Notes under the pieces: model-generated
The model's input: only the letters and a program-made list of their open reading frames with translations
What the model was told of the DNA's origin: nothing
The model's database searches: none
Part shown: one piece after another, positions 48,301 through 60,295 of the stretch
Layout of the letters: each line of letters opens with the position of its first letter
Position numbering within the stretch: position 1 is the stretch's first letter
Source: Bimastos eiseni
Lineage: Eukaryota > Annelida > Clitellata > Crassiclitellata > Lumbricidae
Length of the DNA stretch: 64,000 bases
NCBI GenBank assembly: GCA_959347315.1
Contig: OY365817.1
Location: forward strand, 27,802,911 to 27,866,910
Direction: 5' to 3'
Made by a program: the position numbers and the translations under genes

Positions 48301-49284
48301 TGTAACAAGCGTGTGATTTTCGTTTCCAATGTGTCACACAGGTTACAAGACTTCAAATGTTTTTTGTTGACATAATGTGTCTTTACGATTTTAGTTATGT
48401 TTTTTCTTTCTTTTTTTTATTAAAATTGTTTTCGCAAAATGAGTTTTACAGGAGTTTGGCCAAGGTCGATAAATGGTTGTCCAGTTCCAACAGCACGGTT
48501 GTCTACTGTTGCGTGTATTAGTTGCTGTGGTCCAGAGTAAGATTGTAACTTACTTGGGACCAGTTCGTGTACAGATGTGTAAAGAATTACTATCGTGACG
48601 CTATGAATTAGGCTTTTGTGATCATGAATTACTAGGAAAGAAGTTGCACAAAAATGCTGATTGGGTCGAGCATTCCTTTTCTAGTTATTATTTTATAATT
48701 GCTGATTGTTCGAAGACTCTTCTTGTGATTGCATCAAGGAACGCTCTCCATCGAAAGCCAGGAACTAATATATATACGTGTATCTTGCATTTTACTCAAC
48801 CTTGCATCGGGTACTGCAGTTTCGTTAATAGGATTTTCCTGGAGAACTGAGTTCGACTTTTGGTTCGTCTTGCTTCACCTCTCTTCTACAGAGTTCGGAA
48901 CCTATCTCCATCTGCATTTTCGCCGTTGAGTTCGTAAAGTTTTTCGTACAACGGTGATGTACATTGAAATGTGTTTTTGTGATTTAAATAAAACAGGTTT
49001 TGCTTGTTAATTGACTTTTTGACAAACCCAAGAATCCCCGTAGAAAGACTAAACCCGACAATAGTCAAAATGTCAACTCCTTTATGCCAGCCAATACTAG
49101 ATTTTGATAAAAGATCTAAAATGTGAAGCAATACTGCCATTTATAAAATCAGAAAAGCATTGCAAACAACTGACTGTCCCATATTTAATATTGCGCACTT
49201 ATCGAGTATCATTACGTAATACCCAAGCAACAATCTCCGATGTCTCCGAGCAGTTGTGAGCAAACGACATGCTCAAACTCCATA
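45311..49284. other. Intergenic downstream of MORF4L1
   Basis: The longest frame (47714-48211, minus, 165 codons) has no recognisable domain and overlaps a family-B-like fragment near 48055-48110. No gene supported. Confidence 0.4.
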
Positions 49285-49360
49285 GGGTAACCACGTCGTG
49301 GGGAGGCAGCCCAAACCCATACTCTCTGCATTACAGATGGGACCCTCTAACCACACTTTG
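49285..49360 (-). repeat. tRNA-like SINE head
   Basis: The reverse complement has GTGGTTAGAGGGTCCC (A-box region), CTGTAAT in the anticodon-loop position and GGGTTTGGGCTG. Similar to the 52.4-kb copy but more decayed. Confidence 0.45.
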
Positions 49361-49750
49361 CAAGATAAATACCACATGTATCACCCAAGAGTTAAAATTA
49401 ATGCACACAACTTTGTGCTTGGCACATGACAAGAACTGCATTCATATGGTAGGCTTGCAATAAATTACCATTCACAGAAACCCTGTCATATTGTTGGAAC
49501 CCAAGGTGAAGGTTTGCAAAGTAGACTGGGGCTTCGTCTTAACGGAGTATCATATTCTCATATTTTATCTGCATCAGTCAAGTTAAAAATAATCAAGTCC
49601 CACAAGACAGCCATGCAAAGGGTTGAGCATCCCCTAACCTTGACACAAAGCCATGATCTAATAATCCGACACCCTAAGCTTGATGGACCCGAATCCAGCC
49701 CTTCCCAGTCAGTTGTAGGGATGAATGGAAGTCGTTTGGATGGAACATCT

Positions 49751-52700
49751 TCAGATGGCCTTCCTGTGATGCTCTGGTGGTGCGACCATGTAATCGTTGA
49801 TACTGAACAAATTGTTGGCGGATCGTGCCATGTATCTGAAAAAGCCCACAAACAAATGTTGCATGTAGACCTGTTTTCATTTCAATATGTTTTTATTGAT
49901 TCCAGCAGAAGAACATTCAAGTAAAGTACAAACATTGATAATCAACAGAAGCTTACTCCAACTAGGGGGACTGTCAGTCCCTTAAAGGGCCTTTTTCCCT
50001 TCCCTATTGTTCCCTTAAAGCAACTGACAGTCCCCCTAGTTAGAGCAATAATCTTGCAATACTGTAAGCAGCAGTATATTAAGACAATTCAGCTCATAAA
50101 CCGTAAACTTAACTGGTTAAATAGGAGACACAAGTTATTCATATTCTCTTGTTTCATCTGGAATTAGGCCCTATCACCTGTTAATGATAAAATTGGTGCT
50201 ACATAAGTTACTTGATTTGTAAGAGGCTGAAGGCAAAGAGTCTGACTTGAGGAAGTCGTGAATGTGCATCAGAAGGAGTTGGACGCTCTTCTCGTCAAGC
50301 GGAGTGTAAGCGAGCATTCCTCCAAGCTTCACTGCAACACATGAAACAAAGCTAAACTTGACCCCTACTCGATTAAATAAGACGACCCCCAACATATAAG
50401 AACATAACACGACCGTGTTATTCCACAGGCAGACAATCTAGCGCAAAAATCCTTTTTAATGAGAATGCTGTACTTTTAAATGTATTGTACACCAGAGTGC
50501 AGATATGCAGTTTATTAAATAAAGAATGAACTTACTTACTTACTTACTGTCGCACGCGACACTCTGGACGTTGGCGCTATCTAAGTCATCGACGGACAGC
50601 AGTGGCATAGGAGGACTACGGAAGAAGATTTCTACCTGAAACCTGAGATTGGAGACATCAAGGGGTTTCGACGGCGCGAATTATGCAAAGATCATCGGGA
50701 TGCCAAACAACGAAACCCAACACCGCGAGGCAGATGTCAGAGCCGATTGCCCCTTCCATCTCTACGACCCACAGACAAGAAATTCATGAATCAGTTGAAG
50801 ATTTGGTCTGGACCGGCGGGTTGACACAGATCATGAACAGGGGACAATTCCGATACGAATGGCGCAACCTATTAGGCGGTATAACTAAAACTGATGTAAC
50901 GCAATCCCTTGAACCTGTTGCCTGTATATGATGCCTGACAAGGCCCAGCCATGACAGCCGCTAGTCAAACATTAACTGTACGCCCCTAGTGAGTGACGTT
51001 ATGCTAGGGACATCAAGATCCAACCAACCTGGTTTAGGAATAGTTTCAGCAGGTGATTTGTTGTCCAATAGGGATACGCGTTTTGCGTTTGGGAGGGCGA
51101 AGGACATCGCCTCTAGAAGGGTTCTTATAGTGTAGCAAGGGAAGGAACAGGGACTTGTTTTCGGAACTGGGGGAGACGCTGGGTCGTTCTGAAGATAAGG
51201 GTAATCAACGTAGTTGGGAATCCCGTCTCCAACGTAAACCAGGGAAACATTTCCAATGGGACACTAATAACTCCAGTAAGTGTACATACGATGAGTGGTG
51301 TGTATGTATATATCATTAAATATACATATTAAAACCATCAAGTGTCTTGTGTTGCTGAGCTTGGTGATAGAGAAAAGAACTGGAGGTACTCTCGTCATCT
51401 AGAAGAAGGAGCTGGCGAGAGAGAAAGATATTAACACACATGCATTAAGTTCACAGATAAAGATACATAAAAATGTACAGACCAAGAGAGACAAACAGGA
51501 AGATAGACACACAGAGGAAGACAACACCACATCTATACACACAAAAAGAAGAAGTTTCTTAAGCAAACACTGGGCGGCCATGGATACACCGTGTTAGCCT
51601 CGGCGGTCTCATCGTCCCACCAACAGTGTATATTGTCAGTAAATACTCATTATAGCTGAATATGTTGTCTCTATTAGTACTGTATCAAACAGTATAACAC
51701 TTGATTAATTAAATTTTTTAAAAGAGCAAAAACAAGGTCATACAATCACCTTAAAAAAATGTAAGCATTTACATTTAACTGGTAAAACACCAGATCTATT
51801 TACCGAAAAGTCGAAGCAGATGTGTTGCGCCATAGACCTGAGACATCGGTAAATCAGGATGCTTAGCCAGAATCTGAAACATAGAAATTTATTCAAATAA
51901 TTCGATAAACGTGACACAGATATATTTGGCAGCATCCACAGCCGACAACCTAATGTCTGCAGGTTTGAGCCTGCTGAATGAACTCCAATTAGCAACACTT
52001 GCTTTACTTACGAAGATTGAAGCTCTCATGTATAAGAGTGACATTTAAAAACCTGTAAAGAAATAATAAGCTAACAAAGGGCAAGACAACTCAACTAAGG
52101 CAAAATAAACCAATCAAAAGCAAAACAAACATCTTATTGGTCTGGCCTATTAATGATATAATTAAATTATTAATAGGCGCCTCTGAGTAGACGGCGTGAT
52201 GGGAGCCATATAAATGTACGATTACATAACATTTATAAAATACCCCATCTAATGACAAAGCATCAGTGGATGGCACTGAGCAGAGTGAGTGAAGAACGTG
52301 AACATTTCTATTTTAATGGTAAAACACAAGCTCAAGATCCCCACAGTAGCTGTGTTAGCAGAGTAGGATCAAACCCATGCTCTCCATGTTACAAGGCAAG
52401 TGCTCTGACCAATCGACCTCTCCTTGTCCTGGTAGTCCTTGAAGCCAGGACAGGAGAGGATAAACAACGGATTTGGCCACGTACCTCTGCATACTGTGGC
52501 CTTTCAAACTTGTAGAGAAGCTGGGTGCCGAGCATGACGTTGAAATACTCCTTTATGCCCTGTGTAACTTCCATGATTGCATCCCTGTCAAAATAAACCC
52601 ACAATCAAACGCAATCAACACCAATCGAATATCCACTCATCAATCGACACTGTGCAATCAACATCAAAGAGATTAGCATTCGTCAATCAATGGTCAACTG

Positions 52701-55700
52701 AAATCAAATGCTAAACAGCATTTCACAATGAGTAAGAATATCACTACCATAGCCATGGGTATGAAGTGTCAGTGACATCAATTTCTTAGCCTCCGCATAT
52801 GAGAGTGGGTGACCAATTTTCTCTCTCTCGCTGTCTCATCTCCCCACCGACAGTGTGCGGTCAGTGCGCCCATTGAAGCAGAGTTCTCTAGAAGCTGAAG
52901 AGATCATAAGTCTCAAAACAGCCCTGGCATTGGATTGAGCCCAAGACCATATGGTTGGCAGTGCACACTGGCCGCTAATTACTCTCACGAGTGGAAAACA
53001 AGGAGTTCTTTACTTGTGCGGATTGTTGGCTTTTGCCAGTTTTGCTTTGACGAAATCATCGAGAATGTTGTCGACGGTAACTTTGCACGGAAGCTGAACC
53101 AACTGCAACACATCGATCAATCAGCCTAATGACTAATTAAGCCACTAATGAATTAATTAACTAATTAAGTAACTTATTAAGTAACCAATCGATTATATAA
53201 TTAATCAATCAATTGAGTAATAATTATCAAATTAATTACCAACCTAAGTAACTAATCAACTATCTAATTGAATAACTAATTAAGTAACCACTTAATTATC
53301 TAATTAAGTAACTAATTAATTATCTAACTAAGTAACTAATTTATAAAATTTATAGTAACTAACAAAGTAATAAATAAATTATATAATTATCTAATCAAGC
53401 AACTAATTAATTATCTAATTATGTAACTATTAGTTATCTAATCGAGTAAATATCCACGGAAATAATAAAGTAAATAATGAAGTAACTAATAAAATAATAA
53501 AATATCACGTGTGTGTCATACATAGTAGATCCTCAATCGCAATTATGAAACTGTTTGATTTCCACCTGTTTCTGTCTTGTAATCAGATCCCAGTCATCCA
53601 CCAACCAAGGCTTCAGTTCTTCCGGAATCTTGATTCGAACTTCAATCTTTGTCAAATAACTCTCCTCCTGCAAGCAAACCAGAAAGCAGTTGCAGCAGCA
53701 ACAGATACTTGAAAAACCATATTTAAACATTCAATGCAATGCCTCATAATCAAATTCTAGCATTCAGCAGCCATTGATGTACAACCCTCGTAAATAAGCT
53801 GCTGCCCCGCACTTAGCTCTTAAGCAACGCTTTAGAAACTTTGAGATTGAAGACAGTAAAATTTGACTCCTTAATAACTCGTCATCATTCATTCATACTA
53901 TGTTTGTAATCCTAATGCAGTTTGTCAGTTTGAAATCAGAAGAAAATTATTATCATTATTGTTATTATACGAACTGGCAATTTGTGTAACATGGCATCAT
54001 CATGGGTTGCCAATTATCGAAGAACAAGAGAATTCTGTGATTTTTTAAAACTCTTCCAAACTGGAAAAACCTGGCTATACTCACCGTTTCAACCGTTGGA
54101 TCCATCCGAGCTCTCTTCTTCTTTGGAGGGTCAGTAGTCGACGGAGGAGCGCTGGTCGAAGCAGACTCCGTCTACAAACAAACATTACGCTGCAAATTGA
54201 TTAAGTGCCACTATCCAATTAAGAAGCATCAATCGATGGCTAAGAGCAATTGGGACTCCTATCCTTACAACATGAATAATCTCAGGATAAATTTACAGTA
54301 ATTCAACACACAGAGAATAAAATAAATTATCCTCATGTCTTGGGAAATCGCACACCTTTCAAAATGGTGTTAAACAACATCAGGTCTTTCAATTTTCTCA
54401 CAACATTTCATCCTTGCAAATTAATTTTTACAACCCATCCCAACAATTCCGGTTGAGACTGGTAGTTTTTTTCACCTTTGCACACGATCTAAACACCAGC
54501 GTCCCTATATAGTTACTACCAGTTTCCATTTAACAACACTGTGTGATAACAAACATCATTAGATTAGCATCGCCCTTCACCTTTATCCAGGCTTGGGACT
54601 GGCACTGCCAGAGTAAAAGTAGTGGCGAAATTTGAATATTTACTATGGCTGGAGGTGCTCTATAAGTTTTAAAATACAAAACATTCCCTGGGTCTTAAAA
54701 TGCTCAAATAATAAGAGGAAAATAGTAAGAATAATATATGAAATTAGATAAAACAATATAAGAGTGGCCTACTCACGGTGACTTCTGCAGTGACGTCCGA
54801 CTGTCGAGTTCGTTTCTTGCGAGCGATCTCGGACAGCGGAATGTTGTCGCCTTTATCGGACGCCGAGCTCGAAGTCGCTGCAACGCATAACAAAGTCGTG
54901 TACTTTGCAATCGCAATTACATATTTATATTTGGGATTTAACCGACGCTCGACTGAGTTTCATAGTACTCGGCATTACTCGGATAAACAAGGGGTCCGAG
55001 TTTTTAAAAAAATCGGCTTTCCGATTTTCTGTTTTGAGAACGAAAATTGGAATTTTTTTATTTACTAAAAAAATAAAAAATGTCCTTCCAGAGCTTCCTG
55101 TAGTGAAATAAGATGTATTTCAAACATTGACATACACAGACTCAAAGCCTCTGAAGTTGAGGGCGAGTGTGAAAGAGGTTTGTCTTCCGCCAGAAACAAA
55201 ACTGAGGGTGTCATGGGATAACCCTACCTGCCTGCCTCTTGGTTTCTCGAACAGGAGTGACTGCTCGCTCCTTTTCCTTCTCCTTTTCTTTCTCCTTCTC
55301 TTTTTCCTTTTCCTTCTCCAACTTCTTGCTGCTCTTTGGTGTCTTGACGCTAAAACAAAAGGCAGGCACAGTTTTCTTCCGCGGCCTGGTACCGGGTCTT
55401 GGCCCATCATTTTGGAAATGCTGACCAAAGCCGAAATGCTGACCCAAGTCACGTCTAAACCTACTGCCTATGACGGAACTTACATAACTGAAGCCAAATA
55501 CCGTAATACGGCAAAATAATGTTTTTCGAGCATTATATGCCTTTGTTGACATAAGAAGCTGTCCTTAATCTGTTGATCAATTCATGCTACTGCAATGGTA
55601 TGACTGATTGTTGACATGTGGTCTTGGTGTTTGGGGGCTCAAATCCCAGCACATCAGCAGAGATCGAGAAAATAAGGTAAAACTGGTTCCTTCGCCAATA

Positions 55701-58700
55701 ATAATTTTCATTTTAATTTCCCAAGTTCAGTATGAACGAATGATGACAAGTTGTTACAAAGGTCGAATTTAACTCTCGGCTAGTTATGCTGTTAAAGTTC
55801 CTTTAATTACTGTGGTTCTTCTACTAACACTTTCTCCATTACATAGACTGGTTCCTTTACTATGCCTTCACTTAGAATGGTTCTATAACTTACACTGGTT
55901 CCTTTTCTTGTGGCTCCTTTTCCTTCCCCGCCTCTTTCTCTGGCTTGTTCAGTCTGGCAGCCTTGTTCTTGCTTCTAGGATTTCACAAGAAACAGCAAAA
56001 ATCTTGAGCTACAAAAGTACTTTCATCCATAAACCAACTTCCTAAGAGCCTAGAGCATTAACCTAATACCTTAAGAGTTCTCAACCCGACAGCACATAAT
56101 AATGATCAAATACAATAGTTTGCAAGTACCTAAGAGTAATATTAGGGATGAACTGAAACTTGGCTTGGATACTGGTAGTACTTTCTAGTTACTACCTCCT
56201 AGTATAAACTGAAGCAAACAAAATATCATAAAAAATTGTGCAAACTGCCAAACTAACAATCAAGACAATGAGACTTATTTGATACCCAGACTTGATACTA
56301 CTTAAAATCATAATATTCGGTAGGAAAGAGACAATCAGTTCATCCCTAGTAAAAAGACCAACTTCACACGGAGACATTTGCCACAAACTGAACGAAAAGT
56401 AAACATTGTGTCCTACGCGTGAGCCTTGAGGAGCTCCTTCTGCTTCTGAACCCCGGCTTCGTTGAACTTGAGAACTCGACTCTCCGGAACCCATTCGTCC
56501 CAACTGCACAGAAACAACGTATGCCCAGATCAGTCTCAAAGAATGCCAACCAAATAGATTACAATACCCAGTAAAACGAAATCTCGTCCCAGCCAACCAA
56601 AAACAAATCCAAACTCAGTTTGCTGAACATTGTTGCTCATTGCATAATACAAGTATTTAAGTTACAGCTATGTGAGTCCATAGAAAAAGTGCCATAGGAG
56701 CCAAGGAAAGCTAAATAATAGCTTATACTAACCTTGGCTCCTCTTTCTGTTAATTAAAGCTCCCTAACACAGAAAGTAGCGTAATCGAGACTTCTGGAAG
56801 ATTTCCACGTCTCCTGTGGCTATGAGTAATCGAAAATACAGGCCACACTACAGAAAGGTACAATACCATTATATCACTCCCTACAATTACATTTAGTTTA
56901 CTTCATACACCACACCATACAAAAACACAAAGCTTAAAACAAAACATTTACTTATAATCGTAATTCTGTTACATTTATGGATTTATAAAGCGCCTCTCAC
57001 AATACAACCTAATCAGAGGTGCTCCCAGTGCGAAGAACCCTTTGAGTTAAGACAACAAGCAGAAATTTCACGTAATTGATTACAACTGTAATCGTAACCG
57101 ATAATGATGATGCTTTTGCCAACAAATTCCTGGCTAAGCATAATGAAACAACAAATTGAAAACAAATAACTACAAAGTTTAAAACACAGAAATAATCATT
57201 GAAATATTAATGACAATGAATGAGAGCCAACTCTCCAACGAAGTGGGACTCACTTCTTATTCCACCCATTGTAGTGAACGTAATATCGAACCGTTTTGTC
57301 CTTTACCTCAGCTTTCACGCACTAAAAAAACCCACATGACGAATTCAACATCACTAAAGTTAAATGCAAAAGAACAACAGCCAAAGTACTTACTGTTCTA
57401 TCTGATACACATTAATAGTGAAAGTGTACTTAAAGCGGCTGGGAAACGATTATTTGCCCTCTGAGAGTGCCAGTCCCAAGCCTGGATAAAGGAGGAGGGC
57501 GGCGCTAATGCTCTATGTTATCACACAGTGTCGTTAGCGGCAACTAACCAGCCACCCATTGCAGCTCATCGTTAAACGATCAAATACCAACCACATGAAC
57601 ATTCGATTTTGACAACTTCTCCACAGCCTCGTGGACATAATCTAGTAATTTTCTCTAATCTCTACTAATACAGCAGAAAATTCCATCAACACTGCATACA
57701 GTACTTTGAGGACCATATGCAAAATAATTTCATTGGACCCTATTATTGCAGCACCTGTTAAATGCCATTGTGGAGTGACTGGAGATTATTTAAAATTAAT
57801 TGTTTCTTAGGCATAATCTGCAAAAGTATAATCATATAACAATAACGAGTCATTCAAATGAATATTGGAAGTCATTCTGTATGTCATTCTATAGTGCCTA
57901 TCATTTTTAGAATGTCTCATAAAGGCTATTTAATTATAAATCTCTGCAATTGACAAATTAAAATACTGTTGAAATCCATTAAAAGGAACTTGAAAATGTC
58001 CAAACCTTTGCCTCGTACAAGAGAGGACCGTGAAAGCAAAGGACGTGCTCTCCTGCAAGCAGAACAATAATTGTTTGGACATTCAGTTACGTCCATAAAA
58101 CAGCCATTCATACATACATAGACAACCAAGCAAACACACATACAAACATACATACAAACAAACATACATACAGTACAGTTGTGTCATAAGCTGTGCCTTG
58201 ACTTACGTGTATTGATACGTAAAGACGATACACAAACATCCACACATGCGTAATAACCACAACAGGTTACATCTTATGAGGTTTATCTAGTTAAAGCCAT
58301 TTTCACACATTATCTCACTACAATTGTGAAACTGGCTTTTCCCCGTGTTTCGACCCAAATCTGACCCACCACATTAAATCAGTTTACAAAGAGGTGCATT
58401 ACTCATGACAGGAAGAAAATACTCATTGCTTCACCAACTATAGTGTGAAAATAGCCTTTCCCCGTGTTCTGACCCACCTCATTAGATCAGTTTGTGATTA
58501 TTTTCTGACCTGATTATTTTACTATTGTGATTATTTTATGGCCCAGGTGTGTTACTCATGATAGGAAGAATGGACCTCCAATTGTAGCCTAAGTAGAAAC
58601 TGGATTGATGTAAAGAATTATGCTTAAATGGGAGCTGGATATATGATGAGAATCGTGCTCAAGTAGAAGCTGGATTGATGAGAGAATTCTGCTTAAATGG

Positions 58701-59468
58701 TAGCAGGGTTTGATGAAAAGAACGTTGTGTAAGTAGATACCGGATTGATGAAAATAAATATACTTAAAAGGAAGCTAGATCGATGGAAAGGATCGTGCAC
58801 TTAAGTGGAAGATGAATTGATAGGAAAAAATGCCGTTACAATGGAAGTGGAATCAATGAAACGAAGGTCGTGTATGCAGAAACAGGATCGATGAAAAGGA
58901 AAAAACCTAAATGAAGGCTGGTTTGATGAAAAGAAATAAACCTAAATTGAAACTGAATCGATGAAAAGGATCAGATGCTTAAATAGACCCTTGATTGATA
59001 AAAAGAATTCTGCTGCTTTGGGACAGTTCAAAGCTTTTCTTGGCTTACTTATAGTTCGGGGGACTCCAACTCATGCATACTACTGCTTGCAGTAATGCTG
59101 ATAATAATTCCGCTATTTTTCTGGTCAAAATTGTGTTGAATTAAATACGCTAAAACGCACCTTTACCAGATCTTTAACTATGTCGAAAAACGACACTAGT
59201 CCTAAACGACCCCCACGACATCAAACCTGACCCTAAACGGAAGCTGGATACAGTGATCCTAACCGCCTCTCACGATGCATATAATTTTTAAAAGTATTTT
59301 AACAGTGTACATATGTGACACTTCTAACAACATAAGTGACACTTCTGACAACACACGTCTACATACATAAGTACATACACGCATTACTGATACGTATGCC
59401 GGTCGATATTAGCAAAAGTGCAATGCAATTCCAGTCTTACCCTCCTGGAATTTCATCTTAGGTCCCAT
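49751..59468 (-). CDS. MORF4L1: Mortality factor 4-like protein (MRG15), 14 exons, complete
   Basis: Chromodomain protein of NuA4/TIP60 acetyltransferase and Sin3/HDAC complexes; reads H3K36 methylation in the nucleus (family knowledge). Exons in order: 59441-59468, 58006-58052, 57254-57321, 56417-56503, 55894-55974, 55228-55349, 54777-54877, 54085-54171, 53566-53667, 53014-53102, 52485-52584, 51804-51873, 50247-50331, 49751-49835. Total 1152 nt, 383 aa; all phases join. The start [10 protein letters not shown] is the family-like ATG. The chromodomain keeps the aromatic cage Y22, Y42, W45, W49 ([18 protein letters not shown]). A lysine/glutamate-rich linker with an unbroken EK run comes next, then a nuclear-localisation-like KKKRARMDP and the MRG domain ([68 protein letters not shown], then a last exon ending PPEHHRKAI). 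The EK-rich insert makes it longer than the short human isoform. Confidence 0.96.
49954..50047. repeat. Short inverted repeat in MORF4L1 intron 13
   Basis: Perfect 18-bp arms AACTAGGGGGACTGTCAG (49960-49977) and its complement (50024-50041) extend imperfectly outward by about 6 bp. The loop repeats CCCTTAAAG. It looks like a small MITE or foldback. Confidence 0.8.
51585..51660 (-). repeat. SINE family C, partial copy
   Basis: GCGGTCTCATCGTCCCACC and ACAGTGTATATTGTCAGT match the body of the other copies. In MORF4L1 intron 12. Confidence 0.55.
52170..52235 (+). repeat. LINE-type 3' tail
   Basis: GGCGCCTCTGAGTAGACGGC then GGAGCCATATAAATGTACG. MORF4L1 intron 11. Confidence 0.5.
52345..52430 (-). 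repeat. tRNA-like sequence (Thr-type anticodon loop), SINE head
   Basis: The reverse complement reads GAGGTCGATTGGTCAGAGCA, an anticodon-loop-like CTTGTAA and a B box GGGTTTGATCC. The spacing is tRNA-like but the acceptor stem does not close, so a derived repeat is favoured over a tRNA gene. Confidence 0.5.
52735..52990 (-). repeat. SINE family C, near-full copy
   Basis: Body CATATGAGAGTGGGTG, GTCTCATCTCCCCACC, GACAGTGTGCGGTCAGTG, and a tRNA-like head on the reverse complement (GGGCTCAATCC). In MORF4L1 intron 10, ending about 25 bp from exon 10. Confidence 0.65.
53115..53505. repeat. AT-rich TAATTAAGTAAC degenerate tandem repeat, MORF4L1 intron 9
   Basis: About 390 bp of units such as CTAATTAAGTAACTAATTAA with variable spacing, directly upstream of exon 10 in transcript direction. 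Confidence 0.85.
53787..53850 (+). repeat. Dispersed repeat family B in MORF4L1 intron 8
   Basis: CCCTCGTAAATAAGCTGCTG, CCCCGCACTTAGCTC, AACGCTTTAGAAACTTTGAG. Confidence 0.55.
54530..54617 (-). repeat. Dispersed repeat family A in MORF4L1 intron 7
   Basis: AACAACACTGTGTGATAACA ... CCAGGCTTGGGACTGGCACT, a close match to the 57.5-kb copy in opposite orientation. Confidence 0.7.
56696..56742. repeat. 11-bp inverted repeat in MORF4L1 intron 3
   Basis: AGGAGCCAAGG at 56696-56706 and its exact complement at 56732-56742, with a second small stem (AGCTAAATAATAGCT) inside. Confidence 0.7.
56975..57050 (+). repeat. Dispersed repeat family F in MORF4L1 intron 3
   Basis: AAAGCGCCTCTCACAATACA, ACCTAATCAGAGGTGCTCCC, AGTGCGAAGAACCC. 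Confidence 0.65.
57464..57546 (+). repeat. Dispersed repeat family A in MORF4L1 intron 2
   Basis: GTGCCAGTCCCAAGCCTGGA then AAAGGAGGAGGGCGGCGCTA and CACACAGTGTCGTTA; probably the least decayed copy. Confidence 0.75.
58591..59015. repeat. 34-37-bp minisatellite, 12 copies, MORF4L1 intron 1
   Basis: Units like AAGTAGAAGCTGGATTGATG followed by AAAAGAATTNTGCTT. All copies are diverged but keep a (T/C)GGAT(T/C)GATG(A) core. The array lies between exon 1 and exon 2. Confidence 0.9.
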
Positions 59469-60164
59469 CTTCCGCACTGTAAATTGGGCTTTTTCAAGTG
59501 TTTAATTATTTAATATAATAAGCACAGCATATAATGTTGAAAATTCGCAATAAACTTGTTTGAAAACGATATTCCACTGCGCAAACTCCGAGAGCTCGCG
59601 TCTTTAAACTATCTGCGATAGCTCGGAGAACTTCGATTGCTATACTAATGTTCCGTTATTGCATTTGGAGCACCAAAATGGCGATGAACTCTATGTAATT
59701 TGTATGGAAAAGTATAAATAATTATTATTATGCTTTGCTTATTAAAATAAATATGCGAATCGCGTTTTCACAATGTCACACAAATATGATGTCAAGAAAG
59801 TGAGATTCGGCTAAAAATTATGACTACATTGAATCTCAACAATTTTAAATTGATTGATCGCGTGATCAATGAAACAAAGGCCCATTGATAGGCCTAATAT
59901 TATTGTTAAAATAAATGGAAGGGGTGAATTGATGAAATAAGTTTTGTCGCGATACCCCTTTGTCTATATATCCGAGCCAGGATGGGTAACCAGCATAGTC
60001 GTCGTACAGTGTGGGTAATGTGATCTATAGGGTCAAGGTTTTTGACTAGACAATACAATACAACTCGGCATTTATAATGCGCTTTATCACGACAAGTCGT
60101 GCTCGATAACGCGCACACGTCTCGACGACGCAACTGCAGTTGTACTGCAGAGCAATTGTGCGCG
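59469..60164. other. MORF4L1 upstream region
   Basis: 59480-59800 should hold the MORF4L1 promoter; no TATA box. AAAATGGCGATG at 59676-59687 resembles a YY1 site. The rest is AT-rich. Confidence 0.4.
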
Positions 60165-60295
60165 AAGGACTTGCTCAAGGTCTATACACAGCGACTCCTC
60201 GGTCAAGGGTCGAACCCGCTCGCTCAGCGCACACTGAACGTTACGGGCTGACCGCTCTAACCGCTCTAACCGCTCGGCCACCATGCCACAGGACA
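60165..60295 (-). repeat. tRNA-Ser/Leu-type SINE head with duplicated A-box tail
   Basis: The reverse complement has ATGGTGGCCGAGCGGTTAGA, an excellent type-2 tRNA A box. The GAGCGGTTA unit is then tandemly duplicated, and GGGTTCGACCC forms the B box. The duplication breaks the tRNA fold, so this is a retroposon rather than a tRNA gene. Confidence 0.65.

Noticed and set aside
50174..50246. MORF4L1 ending in exon 13 as the main isoform
   Set aside because: A conserved last exon (49751-49835) restores the PPEHHRKA tail in phase, so exon 13 readthrough is at most an alternative.
52345..52430. Functional tRNA-Thr gene
   Set aside because: A and B boxes are present but the acceptor and anticodon stems do not pair; several similar decayed copies occur, so a SINE head is more likely.
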